Assembly (NCBI GenBank): GCA_946811695.1
Contig: OX328125.1
Coordinates: 96,546,260 to 96,610,259, forward strand
Reading direction: 5' to 3'
Length of the DNA stretch: 64,000 bases
From: Gonocerus acuteangulatus
Lineage: Eukaryota > Arthropoda > Insecta > Hemiptera > Coreidae
This document shows, piece by piece, positions 1 to 10,560 of the stretch. The position numbers and the translations under genes are program-made. The first letter of the stretch is position 1; every line of letters begins with the position of its first letter. Under the pieces are notes generated by a model. The model was given only the letters and a program-made list of their open reading frames with translations, did not search any database and was not told where the DNA came from.

Positions 1-169
1 CTTAAATTTCTGAAATGGTTTTGGTCTTTTGAACAGTTTTTGGTGTTTGTTTTCCTCAGTTTTTTATTAACTTTTTTTTTTTTTTTCATTAAACAGTAAA
101 ATTATATTCCATTAAACACATTAGGTAAATATTTGTTATAGAAACATGTTTTTAATAGAGTCAAGAATG

Positions 170-420
170 AGGGAGAAGGCTGATTGAGTAATTTCCGCTT
201 TCGTGTAAGCTGGCTACTGTCAGTTTTCTGTGCCTTGTGATGCCTAAAATATCACATTTTGAAAATTTATTCGAGTAGGTGTTGACATTTTTCACATAAA
301 ATCAAAACAAATATTATCTGTTTTCATTCTAAACTTTCCAAATTTCACAAGGGATAAGTACGAAAATGTGCTAAGATGATGCAGTTCCTGCAAGTCGCAC
401 TACGTTTTTAAATACATTTT
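170..420 (+). repeat. Dispersed repeat, copy 1
   Basis: This stretch shares ordered blocks with 60240-60460, for example AATTTCCGCTT, ATCAC-TTT, TTATTCGAG and GCAGTTCCTGC(A/G)AGTCG. The copies are diverged and have no ORF. The class is unknown; in the second copy the matching part is followed by the SINE-tail words seen elsewhere in the window. Confidence 0.5.
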
Positions 421-477
421 TTTATGTCAATATGTTTTGTAAATACATGTTGTCTCCCTTTACTATATGTGTAAAAT

Positions 478-684
478 TTATTTAAATTTTAACGTCCATT
501 TATTATTAACTACGAATTTTAGGACGGGTTATCAATAGGTTACCACCATTTTCTAGCCAGGATAGGGGTGATGCCTTTTCTTTTTTCGAAAGAAAAGCCA
601 CCGCCCCTAGTGGGAATCGATCCTACCACCTTTGGCACGGAGTGTTAAGTGCTCATGCCTTAACCCTAAGGCCACCGGGTCTCC
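478..684 (-). mobile_element. tRNA-Ser/Leu-derived SINE (family tS), near full length
   Basis: Read on the minus strand it starts GGAGACCCGGTGGCC, has a box A-like TAAGGCATGAGC region and a box B-like GATCGATTCCCACTAG, then AAAGAAAAGGCATCACCCC, a central block ending AACCCGTCCTAAAATTC, and an AATTTAAATAAA tail. The head resembles the tRNA-Ser/Leu class (TGGCCGnGnGnnTAAGGC). About a dozen copies lie in this window. Confidence 0.8.
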
Positions 685-716
685 ATATGTGTAAAATATT
701 TTTATGTATTGCTTCT

Positions 717-922
717 GGAGGCCCGGCCGTAGCCGTGAGTGCTAAGGCTTATGTACTCCGAGCCTAAGTTCATTGGTTCGATTCCCACTGTGTGTGGTGG
801 CTTTTCTTTAGAAAAAAGAAAAGGCATCAACACTATCCTGGCTAAAAAAAAGGGTGCTAACCTATATATAACACATCCTAAAATTTTTTGTCAATAATAA
901 ATGGACATTAAAATTTAAATAA
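717..922 (+). mobile_element. tRNA-Ser/Leu-derived SINE (family tS), near full length
   Basis: This is a plus-strand copy of the family described at 478-684. It contains GGTTCGATTCCCACT, a perfect Pol III B box, followed by the AAAAGGCATCA block, the AACCTATAT-to-CCTAAAATT core and an A/T-rich tail with AAATTTAAAT. Confidence 0.8.
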
Positions 923-1342
923 CATATTTGTTCAGATAAATATTGATTGCCTGATTTATTATACCAATAATAGCTGAAAATGGACAAATTTCTGGCTACT
1001 GGATGTATAGCAAAAGCATGTCTTCAATGTCATGATAACTGATAAACCTTCAGAAAAAAACAATTTATATTACATTTACTTTAGTCAAATATATATTTCA
1101 ACATATTACAAAAATGTACATAATAAATAAATTCTATTTAATATGAATGAGCTTGCTACTGAAAAAAAAAGATACGTCTTGACCTTGCTAACTGGGTTTA
1201 CTTTCAGCCTTCTTACTGCCATAAAATGCATACTTGGTTTTACATATTGGAGATAACTGTAAAAGTTGTATCTTTTACCTTCAAGAAGAAAACTAATGAC
1301 CCAATTAATGCAAAAATATGATAATGTCTAAATTACCCCTCG

Positions 1343-1380
1343 TATATAAGCAGCTTGCTAAGACCTTGAGTATCAAGTTC
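1343..1380 (+). promoter_or_regulatory. TATA box and initiator of the secreted-protein gene
   Basis: TATATAAG lies at 1343-1350. A TCAAGT initiator-like site lies at 1373-1378, about 32 nt after the start of the TATA box, and the first ATG follows at 1399. The spacing is normal for a Pol II core promoter, which would leave a 5' UTR of only about 24 nt. The TSS is inferred, not seen. Confidence 0.6.
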
Positions 1381-1402
1381 TAACAGGGCTTTGACAAAAT
1401 GA
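1375..1402 (+). CDS. Exon 1 of the secreted-protein gene (coding 1399-1402)
   Basis: This short leader ends with ATG A at 1399-1402, followed at once by the consensus donor GTAAGT. Only four coding bases lie here, so ORF-based gene finders would miss it. The phase 1 end fits exon 2. Confidence 0.65.
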
Positions 1403-4396
1403 GTAAGTGCTTATTTGTAATTATTATCAATTTTTATTTGTCAGCGTCTATTTATTTAATCTTTTAGTACGGTGGCCGTGAGTTTTAAGGCGAGAGAACT
1501 CTGTGCCTAGGGTTGTGAGTTTGATTCCACAGGAGGTGGTGGCTTTTCTCTTGGATTGTCGCAAATTGTCACAGCTCTAATCCCTATAGAATAGCCTTTA
1601 ATGCCTTGAATAAAGTATCAAATAAGACCATTTTTCAATATATTACTTTGTCAATGTTTGTTCTCTAGATTCGATAGTTTTACATGATAGGGAAGATATT
1701 ATGGTGAGATATATTTATGCAACAACATTATTTAAGACAAGAAATTTGAAAAATATCAAAATTTTAAAAATATTTCATTCATTAAGTAGATAATATTTAT
1801 AGAAGGTGTAGATGATCGAGGCTTGTTCATGTGTTAAATAAAACTACATTTCATAACTAAAATGAGTTACCTATATTTCTTTGCCAACGATTTGGCTTGA
1901 ATTTCAAGCCATCTTCAGGGCTACGGAGGAAGGTGAGAGAACAGTTCTGCATTGTGGAGGGTCCATTTCTAAATGTACATTCCGAAATGTAGCCTCCACG
2001 ATACTGAGCTTTTCTCTCACTTTACTCCATAGCCCTGAAGATGGCTTGTAATTCAAGCCAAAATTTTGGCAAAACAATATAACTCATTTTAGTTATAAAG
2101 TATAGCTTTATTTAACACATGACCGAGCCTCGATCATCTGCAACTTCTATAAATATTATCTACTTAATGCATGAAACATTTTTAAAATTTTGATATAGTT
2201 CAAATATCTTGTCTTAAATAATGTTTTTTCATAAATATATCTCAGCATAATATCGTCCCTACCATGCCAAACTATCGAATATGCAAATCGGTGCAAAATA
2301 AGAGAACGAACATATTCGATACATTGACGAAGTAATATATTGAAAAATGGTCTTATTCGATACTTTATTTAAGGCATAAATAAAGGGCTAATCCTAAAGG
2401 GATTAGAGCTGTGACAATTTGTAACAAGCCCTATCGCCCATAATCCAAGAGCAAAGTCTCGAATCTAAAAAACGAGATTTTGCATATTTGATAGTTTGAC
2501 ATGGTAGGGACGATATCAGGACTTTGCATGAGTAAGGGTGAATCACGAATTCCGGTTGGGAAATCAAAGTTAAAGTTCTAGATGCGCTTCAGGATAGCAA
2601 TGGCGAATGTTTACACTATTTTATTTTAATGTAGATTCCTAAATCTTATTGAAAAAGTATGCAATAAAAATTCAATGTTTTAATTTTTACAATTTATGGA
2701 TATCAAAATGCTAGGAGGGACGTTTCAGACCCGGAATTCGCCCTTGAAATAGGGCATTGAATTTTTCATGATATTGCTGCTATTCACTTTAACTGTGAAA
2801 CTGTGAGAGAAATAAAGGTAAACCAGAGAAACAAGGTGAAGTGTCATGTTACCTACATCTTTCTGAATCATAAAATAAAAAAATCTGATTTTTCTGATTT
2901 GCCCTTACTCTTCCAAGGTCCTGATATATCTAATATATGTAAAAAGAATATATTTTGGAAAAAAATAGTTAAATTAATTAATAATTTAGCATTATTTCTT
3001 GACTGAAATTAATAAATGCAAGTTGGACTTCATTTGTTAAATATCACCTCTAGTGGTTTCATGTGTTTCTGGGAGTTTGATCAATTCCCACAGAATACCA
3101 TACAGTAAATGAATAACAATTGACCGTTTTTATTTTTTAGGGTGCATACTTCTTGGAATTTTTATTTGTGCCCTTGCATCCATTGCTTGGGGAAAACCTT
3201 TAGAATCTACGACGACAGCTTCAACTACATCTACAGAAAAATCACACGGTGTTGAGCCCGGAAAGCCCTTGGCATCTACCCCTGCTCCAGAGAAGAAGAC
3301 CGCAGAAGGTCCTCATTCTGAAGCCACTACAACGAAAAAGCCTGAACCTCTTCATGCTACTGATGAAAAGAAACCAACCACTACGCCTAAGACCGCCAAG
3401 GATTCTACGCAAAAGCTGAATGAAAAGGAAGTAAAGACATCGACTGTAAAACCGCATGTACCTGAACCAAAAGCGACTTCTACAGCTGCAAAGGGGAACA
3501 AAGAAGCCATCACACAGAAGTCTGAGAAGAAGGAAGAACCCAAACATAAATCTGGAGAGATTGAAAGCCAAATCGATGATTTCATAAGTGAAGGTAAAAC
3601 AAAATCATAATAATATTTATTCTAAAATAATGAATTACATATGCTTTTTGTAGTGGTTAGGTTTAACAATTCAACCAAATCTTATTTTTGCCCAGTTCCT
3701 GTCAGACGTTTCTTTCTGCCATAATTCTTGCTCTTCTTCGATTCTACCTTCTAAATATCAAACATGGCCCCCGTTTTAATTTAAACACACATACATATAT
3801 ATACAGGGTGTAAAGGATAAAACTATCAACCTTTCAGGAGGTGATAGTTGACCTCAAGTCCAACAAAAAAGTTCATAAAAAGTGTGGTTCAATTTTTAAC
3901 AGAAACAGAGTAAATTCAAATTTCGTATTTTTATTTTACGTTGATCATGTTATTTTTTATGAATAAGAAGGGATAACTGAAAACGTGTTATGATCAGAAA
4001 AGATCCAATCAAACCATCGTAAAGTAGATGAAATTTCCTTTGAGAAAGCAAGGTTCGTAATGTCACTATATTCATTTTAAAGGGGTTCACAAGCGGTTGA
4101 AAATGCATTATGGCACAAAGTTTTTCATAATTCTAAATAAGCACAATTCAATAAAAAAAAGTTTTTTTTTTTTTGTTTTTGTTTTTTTTTTGTTTTTTTT
4201 AGAAAACTTATCTGAGTGTGTTTATCGCTCTTGAAACAATATTTACAATTTATTTATTTATTTAAATTTTAACGTCCATTTATAATTGACACCATCATCC
4301 TTAGTGGAAACCGAACGAACCCACAACCCTTGGCACGGAGTGTTAAGTGCTCACGCCTTAACGCTCACGGCCACTGGGCCTCCTATTTACAATTAT

Positions 4397-4430
<34 letters not shown>

Positions 4431-5605
4431 CATGGGATGAGGAGGAATTTCTGAAATTCTGCCAGGAGCTAATATGTTAAACGTGCAGAGGGGCACTTAC
4501 TGTGCTTGCAGATATGTCGATAATATCCTTTTAAATGCCCATGAAAGGCTGAGAGAGCACTTTGATAACAACCATTGCCCCTCAGCACTCGGTAACAGTT
4601 ACTCCCTCTCAATTTGAGTACTCCCAATGTGCTGCATGTACATCTTCATTGAAATAAATGTTTACAAACCCCGAACAAACCATGCATTTTGCTGTGCTTT
4701 TACAAAAAGCTTTAAATATTTTAGCAATTATTAAAGAATAATTAGACACGAGTATAATATTTCAGGTAAAACGATTGTATTTAATGGTGTTTGTGGACCT
4801 GACGGTTGCGCTGTGAAAGGAGACGTTTATGATGACCTACCACCATTAATGGGAATAAAGAAATAATTGTTATTCTCTCAGAAGGCTATGATATGAACGA
4901 GATTTATTGTATACTTTTCTACTGATAATAAAATGTTGAACATTTCGCATTTATTTTATCTATCTTCTAACAATAATTCATCAAGAAATTCCAGTTAATT
5001 TGTTTTCATTCTTAGAACTTCATTTTTTACCTTTTTCTCCCTAACCCAATTAGAACTTTGGAAAGGAAAAGCTGTGCATGTGTATATAGCAGAACGGAAA
5101 AGATAGATCCTGTGCATATACTGCGCAAAAAAGGACGTACAAAGACGAGCAGCTAAATAATTAACATATGGGAGATAAATCAGCCAAAAGTGGTGATAGG
5201 GACTTATTAACCACTGGGAGAAGAATATTGTGTGACAATATTCCATTTTTTATCTAAATAACATTTAAAACTTTGATAAATAAAGATAAACGCAAATGAC
5301 TAAGCCGCTAATCCATTATAAAGTAAAATGAAAATAAAGAGAAACTTTGGGACTGAGATTTCATGCCATCTCAAATACAATCCCAACCAAAAACCTAATA
5401 CATGATTCTTTATGTACAGACGATACACAAATACAACTTTTTTTATGACACAAAAAAAAGTTATTAAAAAAATTGGCAAAATTCTGATGAAAATCTGAAA
5501 AGTCAGGCTGTGATGCCTGCAAAATATAACCTAAAAAATATATAATAAAACCCTTTAGAATGCCGTATTAATAACAACAATACTCTGCAAAGAAACCTCA
5601 AACAG

Positions 5606-5667
<62 letters not shown>

Positions 5668-6016
5668 ATATATATACACATCTTAGTCTTATAAGACTAA
5701 GATGTTGTAGGTAGTTAGTAACAGCTTTATTCAGTCCTCATATATTTTATTTTCAAATTAGATAGGGTACGGGATGTCAAACACTAGGTTAATTAAATTT
5801 TGTTACAGAAACGTTTCGGCTATACGCCATTATAACCATGCAATCCAAAAATGAGATTTCCTCCTAACTCAGGCTAAATTACATTAACTTAAACAAGCAC
5901 GTGACCTATAAAAACAATATCTGAAGATTATAATATAAGAAATAATGCACTGTCATACAGATTGACAGATTGAAAATGGCTTGAAGCCGAAACGTTCCTA
6001 GTGTGTGACATGCTGC

Positions 6017-6089
<73 letters not shown>

Positions 6090-6314
6090 CACACATATAA
6101 AAGCTAAAAGCTAAATGATACATTTTCATTAATATGAATGAATGAAAACTTCTATTTTGTTCGACTATAAATTAAAAAAAGGAATTTTTCAGGCAATTTG
6201 AGTTTTGACACATTAGAAGAAATGATTTTGGATCCTTCAGGGAAAATAAGGCTGAAAAAGTGGAAAGGAGTGTCCATTCAGATCGATAGTCCAGATAGCA
6301 ATGAAGAAAAATAG
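1399..6314 (+). CDS. Secreted Thr/Lys/Glu/Pro-rich protein with alternative last exons
   Basis: I do not recognise this gene. Exons are 1399-1402, 3141-3593 and then either 4766-4866 or 6193-6314, giving 185- or 192-residue products. Exon 1 supplies ATG A before a perfect GTAAGT donor. Joined to exon 2 it gives MRCILLGIFICALASIAWG, a typical signal peptide with a cleavage site near Gly19. The mature part is low-complexity, rich in Thr, Lys, Glu, Pro and Ala, and looks disordered and suited to O-glycosylation (mucin-like or matrix-like). Exon 2 ends in phase 1, and both candidate last exons start with the matching phase and end in their own stop. One tail has two Cys (GVCGPDGCAVKG); the other is Cys-free and basic-then-acidic (LKKWKGVSIQIDSPDSNEEK). 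The signal peptide and the phase agreement make the model strong; the function is unknown. Confidence 0.72.
1470..1548 (+). mobile_element. SINE tS, 5' part only
   Basis: GGTGGCCGTGAG and GTTGTGAGTTTGATTCC match the tRNA-like head of the tS family. The copy stops at GGTGGCTTTTCTCT, where the foldback element begins. Confidence 0.65.
1549..2451. mobile_element. Foldback element, ~0.9 kb inverted repeat
   Basis: The left arm (1549-1961) and right arm (1992-2451) are diverged inverted repeats of roughly 0.4 kb around a ~30-nt centre. Matching pairs include TGATCGAGGC with GCCTCGATCA, CCATCTTCAGGGCT with AGCCCTGAAGATGG, and TTTCAATATATTACTT with AAGTAATATATTGAAA. It lies in intron 1 of the secreted-protein gene and has no ORF. 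Confidence 0.75.
2252..2514. mobile_element. MITE with ATCGTCCCTACCAT termini (copy 1)
   Basis: The ends are ATCGTCCCTACCATG and CATGGTAGGGACGAT, and the inverted repeat extends inward through AACTATCGAATATGCAAA. It overlaps the right arm of the foldback element. A solo copy lies at 11576-11832. No clear target duplication or superfamily was identified. Confidence 0.7.
3141..3593 (+). CDS. Exon 2 of the secreted-protein gene
   Basis: The acceptor TATTTTTTAG precedes GGTGCATACTT. The exon encodes the signal peptide core and the repetitive Thr/Lys/Glu/Pro region, and it ends GTGAAG before GTAAAA (phase 1). If the donor is not used, the frame closes five codons later at TAA 3608-3610, which would give a third short tail. 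Confidence 0.75.
3796..4140. repeat. Possible dispersed element starting TACAGGGTGT
   Basis: TATATACAGGGTGTAAAGG resembles the termini of many arthropod transposons. I could not find a matching far end or a target duplication, so this is only a suspicion. The stretch has no coding signal. Confidence 0.25.
4252..4384 (-). mobile_element. SINE tS with internal deletion
   Basis: The tail (TTTAAATTTTAACGTCCA) and head (TTGGCACGGAGTGTTAAGTG to GGCCACTGGGCCTCC) are present. The central AGAAAAGGGTGG block is missing. It is followed by a run of about 29 A. Confidence 0.75.
4766..4866 (+). CDS. Alternative last exon A of the secreted-protein gene
   Basis: The acceptor ATAATATTTCAG precedes GTAAAACGATTG. 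Read in the phase left by exon 2 it is open for 33 codons and ends AAG AAA TAA. The tail contains VCGPDGCAVKGDVYDDLPPL, with two Cys. AATAAA follows at 4927-4932. Confidence 0.6.
4927..4932 (+). terminator. Polyadenylation signal for isoform A
   Basis: AATAAA lies 60 nt after the exon A stop codon, a normal distance for a short 3' UTR. Confidence 0.55.
5610..5676. repeat. (TA)n / (TG)n microsatellite
   Basis: A long TA run passes into GTGTGTGTG and back to TATATATATA. It has no other content. Confidence 0.95.
6021..6087. repeat. (TA)n microsatellite
   Basis: This is a pure TA run of about 60 nt. Between it and the previous microsatellite lie inverted GTTTCGGC / GCCGAAAC words (about 5810 and 5988) and the inverted words TAGGGT(A/G)C, so both microsatellites may flank one small inverted-repeat element. 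Confidence 0.95.
6193..6314 (+). CDS. Alternative last exon B of the secreted-protein gene
   Basis: The acceptor GGAATTTTTCAG precedes GCAATTTGAG. Read in the phase left by exon 2 it is open for 40 codons to TAG 6312-6314. The tail has LEEMILDPSGKIRLKKWKG and then an acidic end. The codons look like real coding sequence and there is no repeat here. It would be reached by skipping exon A and its poly(A) site. Confidence 0.6.
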
Positions 6315-6319
6315 ATTAG

Positions 6320-6950
6320 TTTTCTGCTTAAGTATATGTCCATCAAATATATTTTGTACAAAATCGTTTTTGTAAGGCATTTTCCTTAATTATTTAATGT
6401 AAATTTTTCTTTCTTTTTAAAAAAAAAACAAAACAAATCATCATGCTGGTTCAATCCCTTAAAAAAATTCCATGTTGCCCAAAGCAAAGACTAGAAGTTT
6501 TTTTTTAAATCAGTGTCCTATGATACAAAGGGTTGAACAATTTTTTTATAGTCTCATTAAAAAATGCTAAAAATGATTGTGAGCTGTCAAAATGCAATCC
6601 CTTTTATACATTTTTTTTACTGAATTGTTGAAACTCTGTTTCAAGGAAAATTGGACGAGGGCAGCATTTAAAACTTTAGGTGTGTTTTACCCGGTCTTCA
6701 TCCTCCCTACAGGAAGAAAAACATGCTAATGAGATCCATCCAATCACGCAATCCAAGAGTACTGACAAGAAACATATACTTTTTCTAATCCATAGGTCAT
6801 GAAAACTCTGGTGCAAACTTAGCAGAAAAATTTCTCTAGAACATAAAACAGCAGAATCCATTGACCGAAATACTGTTTTTTAAAAAATTCTGCCAGAAAA
6901 AAATAATTAGTGGTTATAAAAGAAATAAAATCATTTTTCACTGTGAAAAA
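6320..6950. other. AT-rich stretch, nothing recognised
   Basis: This is 3' flank of the secreted-protein gene. I see poly-A/T tracts only and no convincing ORF or repeat boundary. Confidence 0.5.
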
Positions 6951-6954
6951 AAAA

Positions 6955-7297
6955 ATCAGTCCCGCAACAGGCCACGAGGGCCCTGAGGGGCAGATACTAT
7001 AGAGGTACCTGATTCATGACCATACGGCACACTAGGGAGATAGTGTGGTCAGTACTATGCTCCGGCCGCCTGATTTTCCCCTTGGCCGCATCGACTGCTA
7101 GAGTCATTAGCACCCAAGGTACCCATTATTAATTAAATTAATTAAAGGCTGGGTTGGCCTAGGGACGGTCAGGGAGGCCGAATTCAACCCATGAACGAAG
7201 ACACTAGAAGAAAAAATCTTTAGTGCTTGCTCGGGATTTGAACTCAGGCCTCCAGCTTATTATTCCAGTGCTCTACCACTGAGCTAACCTCGCCCCC
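6955..7297 (-). mobile_element. tRNA-derived SINE, second family (tA)
   Basis: On the minus strand the head reads GGCGAGGTTAGCTCAGTGG TAGAGCACTGG, then GAGTTCAAATCCCG, which are clear Pol III A and B boxes. The body continues to GGTGCTAATGACTCTAGC AGTCGATGCGGCC, which resembles the tail of the 5S-derived SINEs in this window. The acceptor stem does not pair, so this is not a tRNA gene. Confidence 0.7.
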
Positions 7298-7477
7298 ATT
7301 TTTCACTGTGAGATTTATAAAATGTATGTGTCTTTGTATATAATTTCCTAAAGAAGGCACCACTTTTTTCCCAAGGAAGAAAAGAAAAATTGGCGAGGGC
7401 ATTATAAGGCGAAAACTGGTATGAACAGAGCACAGTTTTGTTTATCCTTACACTTTCAATATATTATTTAAATAGGC

Positions 7478-7622
7478 GGAAGGTCATGCATATATAGAAC
7501 TCGTCAACTTCACTTTATATGCTTTATTTCTCTACATGTTTCGCGTCTCTCGACGCCTCTTCAGGAACAACTTAATTATTTATACATAAATTTAGACTTA
7601 GCTATGAAAGACCTTCCACAAG
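7478..7622 (-). mobile_element. 145-bp MITE with hammerhead-like core (copy 1)
   Basis: The ends are GGCGGAAGGTC and GACCTTCCACA (inverted). Inside, on the minus strand, CTGAAGA is followed by a GCGTC-GAGA-GACGC hairpin and GAAAC. A second copy lies at 55241-55390. Confidence 0.65.
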
Positions 7623-7639
7623 TAGGGCCACGTCTATAC

Positions 7640-7965
7640 TAATAATAGTATTGGTATAAACTGAGAGAGAAAAATGTTTAAAAGAGCGAAGCCAAGATTT
7701 TAAACTTTTTTTTCTCTGAATGAGATTGTTTTATCAAAAATTGCACACGAACCATTCCTGTAGGATGCATATTAAGTTTTTGAATAGATGCCTTAGATTT
7801 AGTTTTGAGATTCTCAAGAAAATCTCAGGAAAGGTTTAGTGTTTTCCACTTTTCTCGAAACCGGTAATAGATATGGTCTTTAAAATGGTTTCATTTGGCT
7901 TCCCACATGAAAGTTCTTATAATCCGTATACCTGGAAGCCTATGAGTGGAAAATGTAATGGCTAA
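7640..7965 (-). repeat. Relic of the 57.6-58.6 kb repeat family
   Basis: The words ACTTTTCTCGAAA, GGTNATAGATAT, CTTTAAAATGGTTTCATTTG and GGAAGCCTATGAG match, in antisense, the block at about 57800-57900, and also 32260-32390. It is strongly decayed. Confidence 0.5.
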
Positions 7966-7992
7966 GATTAAACCTATAATCGCTATGATTTT

Positions 7993-8205
7993 TATTTCTT
8001 TAAATTTTAAAGTCCATTATTATTAACTAAGAATTTTAGGACGGGTTATCTATAGGTTACCACCCTTTTCTAGCCAGGATAGGGCTGATGCCTTTTCTTC
8101 TTTCCAAAGAAAAGTCATCACCCCATAGTGGAAATCGAACCCACGATCCTTGGCACGGAGTGTTAAGTGCACACGGCTTAACTCTCACGGGGACACCGGT
8201 CCTCC
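7993..8205 (-). mobile_element. SINE tS, near full length
   Basis: The tail, central block (GACGGGTTATCTATAGGTTA then CCACCCTTTTCTAGCCAGG), box B complement (TGGAAATCGAACCCACGA) and head complement (TTAACTCTCACGG to CCTCC) are all present in order. Confidence 0.8.
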
Positions 8206-8509
8206 AAACTATGATTTTGTAATTTTTTCAGCTGGAAACTGCTGGTTAACAAAGAAGGCCTTTTGTTTGACATAAAGTATTCGTCTACCTCATTTATCCA
8301 ACATTTAAGCATTTTTGAGGCTGCTAGAACGTGAATGGACATGTCGTGTCTATATATATAAATATCTATGTGTGTTTGTTTTAGGCTGGTGAGACGGCTT
8401 TTCTTCCCAGAGGTGCTGCTCTTTTCCATAGTGCTATATTTCTTAGGTATACTGGTATTCCATATAACGAATGAAATAGGCTGAAGAATAAGAAGCCAGA
8501 AGAAGGACA

Positions 8510-8613
8510 ATAAGATCAGAAACGTTACGATATGCATAAGATCAGAAACATCACAATATGCATAAGATCAGAAACGTCACAATATGCATAAGATCAGAAA
8601 TGTCGCAATATGC
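8510..8613. repeat. Tandem repeat, four 26-bp units
   Basis: Four units of ATAAGATCAGAAACGTCACA ATATGC follow head to tail with one to three changes each. Confidence 0.9.
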
Positions 8614-10173
8614 ATTAAGTATGCATATTTAGAAGATTCAAGCCATCTCATTTGAATACAACTCATTCAGCCCCTTTCCACCATCTTTATAAATTTTATT
8701 AAATATTTATTTGATGCGTTGGTTTTCCTGGTTTATATATATGTTATTTTAATTGCCTAGATTATGAAGAGATACTTATGACAATGAGTAAGATAAGATA
8801 AATTCTTTGAAAAAGGTTAAAAGTTTAAAAATATTCCCCACATTATCTGAAAATATTTATGAGGATGGGTGTAAAAAAAATGATAAAAATACTCTTTAAA
8901 GCCAAAACAATTATGTTTAAGTAAAACATTATTTTGGGAGGTGAATTTTGAAGGTCACTTGATCTATATGAAGGAAACCCGCGTATGACACTTTTTTTTT
9001 TTTTATAAGGCGCTTAACATCTAGGTTATCAGGATTCAATTTTTTTTTTTTTTCGTGTACAACATTGCTCTTATGACTCAATCTGGAGGCGCTCAAGAGA
9101 AATGTCCACGTTTTTGAGAACAAGTTAGGATAAAGAATTGATCTCCATTTTTATTTGTATTATTATGAAAAATAAAACTTGAACAAATATTTATTTAAAT
9201 CTATTTAAAATATTTGTAATACTCCTTAAACTGAAATGAGCATTGACCCTTTTTCTTCCATATCAATTTTTCAGTAGTTCATTTATAATTCCAAACCAAA
9301 CTCTTATTCTTCATGGTTGACCTTGAAGTACTTCCCATCCAGTATATTGCCCTAGAATTAATAATTTTTGCTATTGGTCTATTGATGATCAATTCAGACA
9401 TTAGAAAGGAAATAGGAATGGGAGATTAGTAATGTGTCATCAAGATAACAACTACTAGTTTATTAATCCTCAAAATATACAAATGAAATTAATAGAACAT
9501 TTACACATCATTAGGCCTGAATCTAAATAAAATAAAAAAATCACAATTATATACAAAACATTTATTTAATGAAAATATAAAATATCTATATTTTTGCTTA
9601 GATTTAGTAAAATAAAACTTTAACCAGATTTAGTTAAAAGGCCAAAAATTCGTAGTAAAAGCTAAATTCTAGGATATTTCAAAAAATAATATTCAAAATT
9701 GCTAGAAGGCTAGAGGGTAGAAAGTATTAAATTTTATTTCATATTTTTTTGGAACAAAAAAGCGATTGGTACTCCAAAGGGATCTTGAATACAACAGTTT
9801 CAGCCCCAACTTGAGGAGGAGAAGGCTATAAGTTTTTTTTTTATACTTAAAACATGTTCCCCCGAAGAGGTGTCAAAAGGATTTGAAACAATTGTTTTTG
9901 GCCTTCTGCTATAAAAAAAAAATTCAATGATTTAAGTATCTCAAACTAGAACTAATAACAAAAGGTTTTATTTTTCATGAAAATCTGGAACCACCTTCAT
10001 TTCATCTGGAATCTATTTATTCCGATTTATTGTTTCATTTTTGCTTAAAAACATATATTGTGTATTTTCATTACATAGATTGTACAGTAATATTTTCGAA
10101 GTATGTCATTTAAAACTTTATGTGTGAAAAAAATCTGAGTCTAAAAATACATTCTTCATTAACAGACAATATT
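8614..10173. other. AT-rich intergenic DNA, nothing recognised
   Basis: I see poly-A and poly-T tracts and short chance ORFs only. There is no splice-linked coding signal and no repeat border that I could support. Confidence 0.5.
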
Positions 10174-10560
10174 TGGACGCCTTTAAACGGAAAGGAACCA
10201 AGCGCTATTTTTAACGAAATTGAGTTTTTGGTGCTATCTTGTAGTGAATTAAAGAATTTATATAGTAATAAAAAACTGGTTAAAATATAATGTTGTCATT
10301 AAAGCAAGAAAAAATACAAAAAAAAAAAGTGAAATGGTGTATCCAATATGCTGTAATAAACAGAAAGGAATCAAGCACCATTTTTATCAATAACAATAAA
10401 AATAAAGCCCCATTACCATAACAACAGTTTATTTTAATGAGAGAAAATGAATGAAACATTTCAGGTAATAAAGGAATTTTAGCCCCACAAAAAATTTTAA
10501 ACCCAATTCTCTAAAGAATGAACAGATGGCACTTGGTTCCTTTCCGTTTAAAGGCGTCCA
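10174..10560. mobile_element. MITE with ~32-bp terminal inverted repeats
   Basis: The left end reads TGGACGCCTTTAAACGGAAA then GGAACCAAG; the right end is its complement, CTTGGTTCC then TTTCCGTTTAAAGGCGTCCA. The 387-bp interior has no ORF but repeats the motif AATCAAGCACCATTTTTA. Flanks are T-rich, so the target duplication cannot be fixed. Confidence 0.85.

Noticed and set aside
7225..7297. Possible tRNA gene on the minus strand
   Set aside because: A and B boxes are clear but the acceptor stem does not pair, and it continues into a repeat body.
8178..8537. 119-codon minus-strand frame
   Set aside because: It runs through a SINE and a tandem repeat, so it is a chance frame.
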